A stretch of DNA of 64,000 bases from Acheta domesticus (lineage: Eukaryota; Arthropoda; Insecta; Orthoptera; Gryllidae): positions 144,033,216 through 144,097,215 of the forward strand of contig JAHLJT010009436.1 in the NCBI GenBank assembly GCA_031308135.1, in the 5' to 3' direction. The notes beneath the pieces are model-generated. The model did no database searches. It saw nothing but the letters and a program-made list of their open reading frames with translations, and was not told the DNA's origin. Every line of letters begins with the position of its first letter. Position 1 is the first letter of the stretch. Made by a program: the position numbers and the translations under genes. This document shows, piece after piece, positions 10,780-22,509 of this stretch.

Positions 10780-11880
10780 TTTAGCAACTGGTTTTATCCA
10801 CTTTTCCGTTATCAGGGCCCGGCAATGATTTTTTTCTGCAGAAAATTCGCCGTTTTTTCGCGCAGCATTACATAACTTTCTCAATACTACGCATATTACA
10901 TCCTGGAAGTTAGCAGGACCATTTCATACAATCACAGAACTGAATAGCTTATAATTTGCCGTTTTTAAGATGTGAAAACAAAAAACTTGCGGCGGGCCAT
11001 TTTCCCCAAAAAATCGGTATTCATGCTAACTTTCAATGGAAGTTAGCAGGACCACACCTCTAAATCGGCTAATAATGCAAGTATACACACCAAACTGCAC
11101 TCCAAATTTGCCGCTTTTATTTCTAAACGTTTAGAAGAATCTAAATGTGAAGAAATCACATTGATATCTCCACTCTTTCAAAAAATATTAAGAAATAAAG
11201 AAAAAATTAAAGATACGTTCCACATGAATGCGCCGTCAAAGAAGTGAAGTGGCGTCCCCCGTAAAAAATCAGACATAACAACTCATAATCTACGCCAAAA
11301 TTTCCCGAAAACTAGTGAAAACATAATCTGTAATAAAAAATTGCCGCCGACCGATTAGTATCAATTACCCGTGTTTGAATCCCAGAAATGCACCTCTTAA
11401 ATGAACCCCATTCAAGGAAAAGTCGCATTCTCTAGAAAACCATCGTCCTTAACAATTCATTTTGTGCCCCAAAATTACCTCTAACAAAGTGTCAAATATT
11501 ATCTGTAATAAAAAATTTGCCGCGGACAGGATTGTTACAATTTCCCGGGTTCGAATTCCAAATATTTACCTCTTGGAAGATCCTTACAAGGTAAAGACGC
11601 TGTGTCTCCTAAACCATTGATCTTAACAATTCACACTCTGCGCCGAAATCAGCTGTAAACAAGTGCCAAATATAACTTGTAATCAAAAAATTTGTCGAGG
11701 ACCGGTTAGTTACAGTTTCCCGGGTTCGAATTCCAAAAATTTACCTCTTTCATCCAGTTTTTCGTTATCAGTTTTCCAGTTCCTCTTTGATCCAGTTTTT
11801 CGTTATCACGACCCGGCAACGAATTTTCTTCTGGCGAAAATTCGCCATTTTTTCGCTCAGCATTACATAACTACCCCTAT
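10780..11880. repeat. Duplicated block with about 176 bp tandem units
   Basis: An outer pair of related blocks, CCCGGCAA..GAAAATTCGCC and GCATTACATAAC, lies near 10818-10870 and 11810-11870. Between them are tandem units of 174-178 bp anchored at TTGCCGCCGACCG (11340), TTTGCCGCGGACAG (11517) and TTTGTCGAGGACCGG (11691). Each unit then has CCCGxGTT(T/C)GAATxCC; the last two contain GGTTCGAATTCC exactly, which matches the RNA polymerase III B box. A related outer block also occurs near 18640-18690. No protein is encoded. Confidence 0.7.
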
Positions 11881-11899
11881 ACTAAGTATACAAGTATTA

Positions 11900-12460
11900 C
11901 GTACGTATACGGGAAAGTAAAAAGTAAATAATTATATATATAGTATGTAATAATTACCTATTAAATAAATAAAATAAAACTTTTGAAATATGGTAAGGCC
12001 TTGTAAATGTAGTATACAAACTGAAATCAAGGAACAAAATATACGACTTTATGGAAGTTTCTAATTCGTTTCCCACCCACTGTGGATTATGTATTGTACG
12101 GTACGAAAACTGTGCTTAGGGCGTTCCAATTTTTCCAAAAAATTTCGAATTCGCTTTTATAAGCTCATTTTCAAGTGAGGAAGGTCTCAAGTAACACTGC
12201 CTCTCTGATAGGTGCATTGCTTTGAGAATCCTCTGGGACGATCTGGGAGCGTTACGTTCTGATCATCCTAGTATAGCAAGTGTGTATTTCTGACATTATT
12301 ATTACTGGCAATGACATTTTGCAATACGTCAAGGTCATTAGGTTTATTATTAAATTGACTTTAACGGTGGAACGGGCGCGAACTTACGAAATCCGGCGCG
12401 TTTGTTCAAGTTCTTTTGTTCACTATAGGGTTGAACTATGCACTGCGTTGCGAAACAGAA
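11900..12460. other. No gene seen
   Basis: AT-rich sequence with nothing recognised. Confidence 0.5.
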
Positions 12461-12464
12461 GATT

Positions 12465-14312
12465 CCTTACGGCAAGGCCTGCTTTACTCAGGCCCCGAAG
12501 CGAAATTGTCACGTGATCAAGGTAGTCGGTGGTCGGCTCCCGTGCATGTGGCGTTCGGTGATGTTTCATGTTTTGAGAGTGGCCATACAGGTTTTGTGCA
12601 TGTTTTCACTCTTCAAATCGAAATTGATATTGTTTGCAATTGTGCTTACTGTGTATTATTAATTATATGCGCTTTATGTGGTTGTTGTTTTCAGCAGAAC
12701 TTATTTTGTGCCGGGCGTTTTTGTATGTGCATGAAAGTAACTAAGTTAGGTTATGTAGCTAAAGTCGGAGATCTCACAGTGCCGGTAAAATTATACAAAC
12801 TTCTTCGTGACGCATATTTAGAATATCTAGCCATCTTGTTATTAATGAATAATCGTTTTGTATTTTACAGAAAATGCTTTGTGTAATTTGAATCCTTTTT
12901 ATTTCAATCAAGAGCGGATTCGATCGAGAACCGTGTATACCCTGTAGGTGTATGTTTCCTATTATACGCTTTTAGTATTTACAATTTGTATATCCATGTT
13001 TCAATGAGATTACAAAATTATTTGTGTCGTTTACGAACATTAATAAAACATACCTAAAAGAACGACTATCAATGTTACTTGTTTATGTAAATTTAACTTG
13101 ATATACTTACGGTAGGCAACAACTAGATGTTTGATTTGATTTGATCTATTTGGTCAGAAAATAGTGAAAACTGTATACGACGGATGGGGGTGAAGATTAT
13201 TTGCGCACGTTTTCTTAAGTTCCACAATCCCTTCCCAACATTTTAACTACAAATACGATGGTTGAAAGGCGAAGAAAATATAAAAAAGACATAATAATAA
13301 AATTTTAAAAAGCGCGAGATTAGCAACATTTGAAAAAACTAGATATTTCTTTCCCGACTTATATAAAAAAAACTTGCAACGGTAAACGAAATGCAGACGC
13401 AATTCTTCAGCATTGCTAACAAAATAGTAACTCACCCTCAGCTCTACTCCTACCAATAAAAGCAAAAGGTGTGCTCAACGAAACGTGAGCATAGTGAAGC
13501 TACATTTACGCCCAGAAGAAAAACAAGGGGCCATCTCAGCATTTCCTCAATGGATCAGGGAAACTGGACAAAAAAACTGATTGAGATGGGGGTCATTGAC
13601 CCGGAAGCTAAAGTACATTACTTGTTACAGGGGTATTAAGTCTTTTTTTAAAATTATACAATATAAATGTAAAGTAATTCACTATATATATCATTCTTTT
13701 GTTGAAATGAACATAATTTTTCTTTTTGATGGTCAGTATAGTCTCTAATTATATAGAAACAGTTATGCAGCAGACAAAATTGTACTTTTAACTTAAATTT
13801 GTTTACCGACTTTAATTGTTTAATAACATCTGGCAATGCGTTGTAAAGTAACGTACATATATGTAGATTTCTTGTAATAAGTTGTTGATATTGACACTTG
13901 ATAAACGTGATTTTTACGACGTGTTGTAATTATAAATATCAGTATTACGTGAAAATATGTTCCCACCGTTAAGTAAGTCAGTTTTGACAAAGATTACAGA
14001 TTCGTAAATAAATAGGCAATGTTGATACATTGTACTGGCCTTGGGACACCCACAAGGCCTGATTGCGGATGATTGAAAGATTTAATTTCCTCAAAATGAA
14101 TAATGATAGTCCATTTTTTAGATGTCTTAGTCAATTGTACATTGCCGAAAGATGCGCAGTTTGTTAGCCAAATTGTCTCCACTTGCCTCCCAAAACAAAC
14201 CACGTTTGGCGAGGCCGCCGGAGCCTGGAGGACTTTCGACTACCGTGATCACGTGACTCAAAACTATGACGTATGCTTCGGGGCCTGAGTAAAGCTGGCC
14301 TTGGCCTTACGG
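12465..14312. mobile_element. 1.85 kb inverted-repeat DNA element, copy B
   Basis: Inverted arms at about 12465-12528 and 14238-14312 share CCTTACGGC, GCTTTACTCAGGCCCCGAAG and TCACGTGATCA-GGTAGTCG. The interior 13135-13620 aligns by eye with 2620-3030 of copy A, including ACGTGAGCATAGTGAAGCTAC and TCAATGGATCAGG-AAACTGG. Both copies have a similar size and a CACGTG in the arms. No intact ORF remains. It can be classed only as a terminal-inverted-repeat element of unknown superfamily. Confidence 0.65.
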
Positions 14313-14461
14313 CTATTGACGTCACCTATCACCGTATATACCCCACTATGGAAAGGTGTGGAGTTTTGCTCTTCGAAACACCAGCGGCGGCTGCCATTGA
14401 CGCTCAGCACTCCAACAAAAGATATCGAGTTACCGAGTACCGTAACCGTACCGAGTACCGT

Positions 14462-15700
14462 AAGTACGATTTCTTCCAAAATGAATATTACCCAGTCGAT
14501 CTAGTTCCACTCAAGGCCCGCGATTTTGAAAAATATTCTTCAAAATTTGGGGATACTTTACATGAAGCACCCGGATATTTACAAACTTTTCTCCAAAACG
14601 GCTCAAAATTTGTTTCTTTAAATTTCTTGTAAGAATAGAGTAAAGTATACTTATGAAGGTGGCTTAGGTCGGATTTTAACGGTTAACTCTGAATTTTCGA
14701 AAACTGCAAAAGCTTGAATTTAGTTCGGCGTCTTCCTGCAACTACAAAATTGTCGATAGAGACTTTTCCTTTGAATAAAATTTGTTCTTCATAGTGACTT
14801 ATTAAATTAAGGTCATGTTCATTTTTTTTAATGTTAGTAGTTTTCGCGCAATATTGCGTGCAATATGTGCAATTTTAAAAAATTACAAAAACAAGATTTT
14901 CTTAAAAACGGCTCCAATTTTTTTCTTTGAATTTATGGTAGGGACAATACAAATTATACTCTACGAGCTTATATAAACGCCATATTGCTTTATTCTTTCG
15001 TTTTTTCAAAAACCGTTTCCTGTGAAAACAAGCTAACAATTCCGCCTTTTCGGAAACGCTCTAACGCCAATTTCTCAAAACTGGCTCCAATTTTTTTCTT
15101 CAAACTTTTCGAGCAGATAGTGCTCTTTAATACGACGTAAATTAAATATGGGTATTTGTTTTGCTTTGCAAAAAATTTCACGAATGTAATTTTTTTGAAA
15201 GATCTCTCACACCTTTGATATGCACATTACCGGCAACTTGTGAACACTATTGTATTTGTAAGTTAAAGTGCTTTAAATGCTTTTAAATGAAGTTTTTCGA
15301 AAACTCAAACTTTTCTGTGAAAAAGATCTTTGAATTGATGACCTTATTCAAAGTGCTAATTTTGAACAAACCGAATTTGTTTGAGGCAAAAATCTCTTTG
15401 TTCAATCTTGCAGTTTTGAAATTGTTTTTTGCAATTTTCGAAAAATTGGGGATATCACCTAAAATGATGCCTGCATTAAAAATTTGTCTTAAACGTCCTT
15501 TGCACTATTGAACAACAAAATTAATAAACAAATTTGTCGCCATTTTCTGAAAGTTGTGAAAATGTCCGAGAGGCGTCATTTAAATTACCCCCCACAATTA
15601 AAATATCAGTCTCATGTTCCAGGAGACAAGACATTAGCCAAAACGATTGGGAAATATCAATTTTGAAGAAAATCGGCTGAATGTTTACGCGCTAGCGTTG
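14462..15700 (+). repeat. Foldback-like repeat family, copy 3 with inverted ends
   Basis: Plus orientation like copy 1. Cores lie near 14590, 14900 and 15072, so the third monomer is shortened. The right end (about 15540-15700), read in reverse, repeats the left end of copy 1: CGCTAGCGCGTAAA, then ATTTCCC, and a GGGGGTAATTTAAATGA stretch. This gives the copy inverted ends, as expected for a foldback element. The right flank goes on with TTTAGCAATAGGATTTATCC, also found outside copy 2. Confidence 0.75.
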
Positions 15701-15841
15701 ACCACAAACGGACAGATGGAGAGACAGAAAGCCGTCAATCCATTTTTCGGTATCTAGACGAATCAAATCAAGCATTTTCGCTACACCACTATTTAGAGCA
15801 ATTTTTTCTAAATTTAGCAATAGGATTTATCCACTTTTTCG

Positions 15842-16135
15842 TTATATTTTCAGAAATGTAATTTTCGAAAAAACGTTTCTCACACCGTAATCTACAGAAT
15901 GAACTCTTCCTGAACATTCTATTACATTTTTGCTGGTACGGCTCTTCCCGATATTACCTCGCCCTCTCAGAGATGTGCAGAATCTGCAAATAAATGTCAA
16001 TGAGAGGGACAGAGCGGCAGAGACAGAGACATACAAGAACAGGATGAGGGAGGGAGAGATAGTGAGAAACGGAGATGGGAGGGGAAAGAGAAAGACGAAG
16101 GGCAGAACAACGTCTGCCGGGTTTTACTAGTTTTA
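15842..16135 (-). repeat. GA-rich dispersed repeat, copy 1 (insertion-free)
   Basis: A dispersed repeat with a purine-rich centre (AGAGAGGGA-like) that ends GTCTGCCGGGTTTTACTAG. It is homologous, in reverse, to 51900-52660. The segment around 15885-15945 corresponds to the site where the second copy carries a 238 bp insertion, so this copy preserves the empty site. In one minus-strand frame it reads NVIECSGRVHSVDYGVRNVF, which may be a remnant of a coding region. Confidence 0.65.
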
Positions 16136-16829
16136 AGTATTAATTGAACATCGAGAACTAAAGGCCATCCAATATATCGTCTCATGAAAGCATATGAACT
16201 TAGAGTATCGTTTCGTAATGCCTATCTTATGCTGAATCTATTTGTGGATGGTTGAAAGAAAATATATCAATTCATTGAAAATATGTATTGTATAATAGAG
16301 TAAAAATCGAATTAATATTGAGATGTTTAAAAGTAATTTTTAAAATAACAATTATTTGTAAAATCTTTTTGATCCATTTCTGTTCTCGGAGAATTTTTCT
16401 CGGGAGACATAGTTGGTGGGTTAGTACACGTTTCATTAATTTCAAGAAGAAAGTAAGCAAAAACTAGTAGATTTTTCAAAAAAATGTACATCACCTTTTT
16501 TAATCAGCTTTTGTTTAAAGCAAAGAAAAAATCTCTATCTCCAATATTGTAATTTTTAAATATTAAAAATTTTGTTTCGAAAATACATTTTGCCAGAAGA
16601 GTTTGCCAGAAGTAAGAATAGCACCAACCTTTTACCGACCTTTGGTGAATACGAGAAGAAAATTTAATCAAAAAAATATCAATGCCGTTTTGAGAAAAAA
16701 AATAGCTTATATTTCAGGCAAAGTTACACGAAAACTTCTTAAATTTGCGGAAATGTTTACATGACCATATATCAAGATCTGTCTTTAAACAACAGAATTT
16801 TTAAACAGTCTCGCCACACACTGGCAAGA
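16136..16829. other. No gene seen
   Basis: AT-rich sequence, nothing recognised. Confidence 0.5.
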
Positions 16830-18560
16830 TTCTGATGTAGGGCACTCCATGAAGTTGGATTGCCAGGGGAATGATTGGTTGGTGTTTTACCACCTTTTCC
16901 TCCCTGCTTTTAAGAGGCTAGACCCATCCTCATGGCGGACAGTCACATCCACCACGTGGACACCTCCCATCTTTTTATTTCCAGGTCAGGTTTGAGTCTA
17001 ACCCCTTCGGCAACGGAGAAAGTGGCTTCCGTAGACACCACGGTGTCCGATTTCCGGAGCATCTTCCCCTCTATGAAGTTCTTGATCTCGTCATGACGCG
17101 TTTTTCTTGCTGGCTTCGTAAAAATGCACTGACCGAGGATGTGATTCATAGTTTCTACCGCTGTATTGCACTTCTTGCAGTATACATCCTCTCTGGGCCT
17201 TTCTCTGCTAAAACTAATTTTATAGTCAGCGCTATTTGTTCATTGGACTGTAGTGATAAAAAGACCAGGTTTCAGAAGATTATAATCTTTCAAAAGGCAT
17301 TTCCAATCGGATCGTTTACATGCGCTTTAACCGCTCTCCCTTGGGATCACTGCTTCTTCCCGGCGGCTACGACGCATTTCTTCTTATAATCCCTTAAAAC
17401 TTGTTCAGAATAGAGTCAGTTGAGTCTCAGTATTTTGGCGGTCTTTAATGTCCGTTGGTAGAAACTCGGATAGGAGCTCATTCACCTGCAAATAGGATCT
17501 GCAGATTTTTCTAATCGTAATCCTAGGTTCAGCGCTACCCTAGGGACGTGTTAGGCGATCCGCAGCAATCCCAGTCTTCCATCTCTCTTGGCTAAGAAGA
17601 CTAAGTTATCATACGCAAGTGTAGGAATTGTTTGAATGCCACTTTGATTTGACCGTCTGCTTTCCTGAGTATCGACATAGATAGCATCGATAAACCCAAC
17701 TGGTAGAGGTAATGTGACATTATGTAGCTATTAAGTAATGCCAACTTCTGAGTGGGCTTTAAATGCGCCTTTTGAAGCCTTGGCATTGCTTCCATCAAAT
17801 TCGATATAGATGCTTTACATGGGAAGCTATTCCAAATAGAGTAGTTCACTCCCAGGTATGCTAGGGTATGATCATCACAGACCAGAGGAATGATCTCCCC
17901 CAACCTTTCGAGACAGGGGCCCTCAATGAACCAGGATCGTTCAAAGGTTGTCATTTGAAATGAACACTTCGCGACGGACAATGTCATTTCGAGGGCCCCA
18001 AGGTATTCCATCACAATGTCAATCAATTCATGAGCTCCTGGGGCATCTTTTGCCAACAATACCAGATCGTCAGCAAATGCTAACATGGCACTCTCCTTTC
18101 CAATAGCGTAAATCTTGACATGATTTCCAATTTCTCAAGCAAGTACTCCACAATGAGATTAAAAAGGAGTGGGACAAGGGGTCCCCCCGTTTTACTCCTC
18201 TACAAATTGGCACCTCAATTCCTTGAGAGAGGTGCTGAATGACGGCGGAAACGTGCGCACAAGAGTCCATTAGAGAATTGGTTAAGGTCAGGGATCCCTT
18301 TCCTGGACAGAGTTTACCAAGTTTCCGCGTGGGGAACAGTGTCAAAAGCTTTGGATATGTCTAGCACAACGCCGACACCGCCCCCTTCTTTTTTCATGAT
18401 TGCTTCATGAAGAATTTGAACATTGGCAAAACAGACGGGTTACGGGATAAACCCTTTTTGGCGAGGATTGATCTTCACCACGGATCCACAATGTCCATAA
18501 TGCTTCAAACGATTCTGCTCAGCACACAACCAATTGTGACGGGGCGGTAGTGACAAATAT
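16830..18560 (-). pseudogene. R2-clade LINE relic: reverse transcriptase and restriction-like endonuclease
   Basis: Read on the minus strand from 18560: YRPVTIGCVLSRI, NPRQKGFIP, then VVLDISKAFDTVPH (reverse transcriptase), GIEVPICRGVKRGDPLS near 18210, and the catalytic MLAFADDLVLLA near 18080. It goes on with AYLGVNYSIW and LKPTQKLALLNSYIMSHYLYQL, typical of the region after the palm in R2-like proteins. Further on are KKCNTAV, then NHILGQCIFTKPARKTRHDEI (a partial CCHC site) and VRLKPDLEI, matching the restriction-like endonuclease with its PD motif. The single-ORF layout with a carboxy-terminal endonuclease is characteristic of R2/CRE-type LINEs. Many stops and frameshifts make it inactive. 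The amino-terminal zinc fingers are missing. No 28S rDNA is seen on either side. Confidence 0.8.
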
Positions 18561-18599
18561 ATTATCTTTACCCTCTTTTGGTATAGGGATATATTAGAT

Positions 18600-18990
18600 A
18601 ATTTACTATGTATATCAACAAGATTTAACCACGTCGAAAATTTGCCGTTTTCCGCCGCACTATTGCAATGCTTTCTCTTCTTACGTACGTAAGGACGAGA
18701 AAGTTATTACTGATTGGTCAAGGGGTAAGCGTTACTGTATGATTTCGCAGAACTTCTTTTTAGATCAACTATTGTCAATGTTATAAAATAAGATTTGAAC
18801 GTGGCTTGTGCAACCAAATTTTAATTTGGTTTTCGTCGAAGAAGAATATTTTGTACATATAGTTCACTTAACTAAAGGGTAGAGGCAGTGTTGGTTCAAC
18901 CCCGTGATGCGATATACGGTTCGCGCAGCCACCGTTACATTGCAGAGCAAAATTGTCATTTGTCAATAATTTCTTATAATCTTCTATATA
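18600..18990. other. Non-coding spacer with a repeat fragment
   Basis: Near 18637-18690 is GAAAATTTGCCGTTTTCCGCC followed by GCAATGCTTTCTC, related to the outer blocks at 10845 and 11840. A TACGTACGTA palindrome lies near 18683. Nothing else recognised. Confidence 0.45.
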
Positions 18991-18999
18991 GATCGGCAA

Positions 19000-19140
19000 A
19001 CAGATGATCAGTTCTCCACCAGTAGATCGAGACGCGTCGAATTTGACAACTCATTTGTCCTGATTGGTGGACGGGAAGTTGTCTAACCGTGAGCGACGGA
19101 CGGACGATCACGCGCGTATCACTCGAATACTACAAATATT
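19000..19140 (+). repeat. Direct repeat, left copy
   Basis: About 140 bp sharing GATTGGTGGACGGGAA and GTCTAACCGTGAG-GACGGACGA with 22510-22655 in the same orientation. The pair flanks the uncharacterised-family relic and the unidentified coding region, 3.5 kb apart. It could be a dispersed repeat or the ends of a composite element. Confidence 0.6.
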
Positions 19141-19599
19141 TGTCGTAGTCCGTATTTCTAAAATCTGTTTGAAAATCACAAGGTATTGCCGGCAGAAATT
19201 CATTTACTAGTTGCACTTCTGGGTCCCTTGGCTTATTCTGGTTTCTCATCTTATAAATATTACACAGTGCAACAAATTTGAACTGTGTGTCTTGCCGCGA
19301 GATGAAAATACGTGTTCTTTACTAAATCCCACATGCTGATTACGAAAATGATATCAGAAATGTTCTATCACCTACCAATTTTTCTGGAAAAATTTCTCCA
19401 CATACACTTCTTTCGAGGAACTTGGAAGCGACTCAATAACAATACAGGAGGAATCTGTAATATATTAATCTACAGATCATGTAAAAAAATATTTGTATTA
19501 TAAAAATTGTTTGTATGAAATTATTTGCATAATTAATTGTTTGTATTACAAAACAAAATGAAAACAGTACGAGAAAGCTGAATAAAGCTTGAAATGCAC

Positions 19600-20880
19600 T
19601 TACTAGTTAGAAACGTCCTGGAAACTTTCCGTTTGTGAGAGGATGGTGATACTTCCTATAGGAGTGTTCAGCAATCCGCGAAAAGGTTTGGTGACTATCT
19701 TCCCTTATATCGTCTTTCCATGGCAGCGATATCTTCGTGTAATTACTCACCATTTTCGTCACTCAAATCTCTAACATTAGGTGGGAAGAAGTTCTAATGG
19801 GAATGAAGAGAATGTAATTTTAGAGACACGCTGCACCCCGTGGACTTGTAGCAGTCCACGTGTTCCGTCAGTTCCCAGTAATTCTAAGATATTTCCCAAG
19901 AAAGAGCAATGCTTTGTGTAACCAGTCTGCATTTCTACAAGAAGTACCACAGATCATAACAGATTCGCCATTTGTGATTCGAATAGCCAGTATACAGTAC
20001 TTCAGGAGTATCTCCATGTTCTCGTAGATTTCCTTTAACTGAACGGAAAGGGACACTGGTATCGAAGGTTTTTCGTTTCCGTTATGTAAGAAAATAGTTT
20101 TGAGACTAGCCATTGAAGAATCTATAAATAGGCGGCATTCTTCCCGATTGTGAATCATCACAAATTCTGTAAATAGCCCATTTATGTCATTACAATGTAC
20201 CAAACTATCTGTCATTGAGAAAGAGGAAAGACATAGCGGTCTTTTTCGGAATATAATACTGGTGTTTGATTGTAACAGTTTCTTTTCTTGCAGACGAAAC
20301 CCAAGTAATTCTGCTACCTCTTTAAAAGATTTAGACCTCTTACAAGATAGTTCGATTCTACCTGCGAATTGCTGTGGTTGTAGCCGTGCTGCAGATGGCG
20401 TGTAATAAAGATCTTCATGATCTTCGTGATCTGTTGGTTTGTCACTGCCATCTGTTACATCTTTCATTGTCCATTCCGTTGGTGGTTTTGGAACTGGGAG
20501 AGAATCAGAATGCGTACATTGGCGCATTGCAGATTCCAAATTTGGATAAGAAACTGTGTTTTGATTTACTTGATATTCCTGTTACTTTCGTTAAACAAAA
20601 GTAGCAATCTGCAATGTGGTCTCTAGGATCCCTCCGGAACAGGGGTACGGCAAATAATGTATATGCGTGGGTTCCATGCAACCAGCCTCCTAAATAGCAG
20701 GAGCAACATGAGCAACAGTTCTGTGGTGGCCAACACTTACCCTCATCTATCTTTGATTGAAAATACACCTCGTACACCTTTTGGCGATCGGAGAAATGGG
20801 ATGACTTTAGAACTTAGTCACAAACTTGTTACACACATAACAGAAAAGACTTGGTGAATTAACAGACTTGCTAGACACCA
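19600..20880 (-). pseudogene. Uncharacterised animal protein family, broken copy 1
   Basis: Minus-strand relic of a protein I recall from arthropod and cnidarian protein sets as uncharacterised. Near 20860 it starts with FCYVCNKFVTKF, then YEVYFQSKI, a C-rich CCSCCSCYL block and FAVPLFRRDPRDHIADCYFC. The frame shifts near 20540 into a 223-codon ORF (20539-19868) with LPVPKPPTEW, KSFKEVAELLGFRL and, at residues 132-167, REECRLFIDSS and KTIFLHNGNEKPSIPV, which I regard as the family signature. A frameshift near 19960 breaks the following HKWRICYDL block. The middle is then missing. After 19868 the carboxy end resumes in another frame: MSLKLHSLHSH, DLSDENGE, LHEDIAAMERRYKGR. The early Cys pairs suggest a zinc-binding module. 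The function is unknown; the family may be carried by a mobile element. Copy 2 is at 40760-41690. Confidence 0.65.
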
Positions 20881-20899
20881 TTGAGTGTAAGAAATACCA

Positions 20900-21229
20900 G
20901 AACGTGCACAAACAATATCCTTCTCGTTAGCGAAATTACACACTTCAAGAATAGATGTGTGATCCCACTATCGATTGACTGATGCGAGTGCAACTTCCCT
21001 TTACCAACCCGAAGTGCCTTCCCCTCTGTACTTCCAATACTAGGCAATAATATATAAAATGACAGAATGTGATAAGTACCGCGACAACGTAAACGCAGAT
21101 AAAATTGCTTTTCCAGAAGAAAGTTTAGATGATAGCGAAAATGGTTTTCACTATTGTCATTAGGTCACTGAACTACATAACAATCAAATATTTTTGTTCT
21201 ACGGTAAATTTCATTGTCGCACTGTGCTA
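20900..21229. other. No gene seen
   Basis: Non-coding spacer, nothing recognised. Confidence 0.45.
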
Positions 21230-21900
21230 CCGACTTCTAGATATTCTTTAAGAATATGGCTAATTCATTGTCTTTTTTCTCCAATTACAAAATAAGGCAG
21301 TAAGGTATTATTGTCCCATAATAAATACGATACTGCATTCAATTCAACACGGAATCTACAGTTTGTTGAATCTACTTGAATATTCATGTCTCCTCTGTCA
21401 CATTCATGAATTAATGGATATGTACTGTTTCCATGAGTAATATCATGCAGAGCTTTGTTTAAATAAGTTCTTTCAGTATCTGGCGCTGGACGTATCAATT
21501 AATCATTGTATCTGTAACGTTATACTCATCTTCAAAAATTCCCAACACACAATGACCTTGCATTTTACGTCCATACGGGATATGTACTGTTAATATTGCA
21601 ATTTAAAAATTGTAATTGCTGTAAAAAAGGACTCGCAAGAATGGATGATATGAACAGCTAAAATTTAATAAAGCTACTTTTTTACACTTTTTTGCTAAAA
21701 TGCACATAAAAGATAACCTGTAAGCAATTCTGCAACGTTAACCTCTAATTCTATTATAAGATCATTCTCAAATGGTACCGAAAATTCTGTTGCAAAATAT
21801 TTTACAACTACATTTGATTCTCCCCCGAATTTTGCTTAACTCTTCCATATTTGTATCCCTAATTTTTGAAGAGATTAAATCTCCACAATCTCTACACTAG
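21230..21900 (-). pseudogene. Unidentified coding-like region
   Basis: On the minus strand, several neighbouring frames read like protein. From about 21840: ESNVVVKYFATEFSVPFEND and LIIELEVNVAELLTGYLLCAF. After a break, about 21590-21510 gives HIPYGRKMQGHCVLGIFEDE and YNVTDTMIN. The 77-codon ORF 21498-21265 then reads PAPDTERTYLNKALHDI, HECDRGDMNIQVDSTNCRF and VELNAVSYLLWDNNTLLPYF. The composition is protein-like and unlike the AT-rich noise around it. I do not recognise the family. It lies in the same strand as, and upstream of, the uncharacterised-family relic, between the two direct repeats, so the two may belong to one larger element. Frameshifts separate the parts. Confidence 0.35.
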
Positions 21901-22509
21901 ATAGGTGTTCATTTCCACTTCTGCAATTGGTCTTTTGATCGATTTGTAGGCAAATCTATATACGCATTAAAATGCGATTGATTTGTATGTTTGAGAATAT
22001 GTTAGTTAATTTTAATAAGAGTAAATTATTAGTCACATTCATCTGAAATGAGATATTTGCACGCTTAAGAACGTAAATGTGAAAATGTGGAATAAGAATG
22101 GGCTTTCATTCCCTAACATTACTCACAGTTCCAATTTCTGCGTATTCACTTTAAGTTCTTAAAATGTAATAATTTTTAAGGCAATACTGTACGTAGGTTA
22201 TTATTTATACGTGGGTTTACGTACGTAGGTTATTATTTATTATAAAAAAATACGGATAAAACAATATCTTATGAATAACGTCAAAGCAGCACCACAAATT
22301 GATAAATCTACTGCACGTAGAGATGGCAACAATCAGTATTGCCATCGCGGAAGAAAGTTATGATGTCGTGGGATTCTGAGATTTAATGAACGCCGCCTAA
22401 ATAGATATATCTACGCGGCGTTGGTTTAATTCCCGGTCTACCCAATTAGATCATAGCGCTAAAACAGCTTTTGGAAATTTGTAAAAATCTGCTGGCCTGA
22501 TCCACAAAC
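21901..22509. other. No gene seen
   Basis: AT-rich sequence. A repeated TACGTAGGTTATTATTTAT pair lies at 22193 and 22223. A short hairpin (GCCGCCTAAATAG...CTACGCGGCG) is near 22391-22425. Nothing else. Confidence 0.45.
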
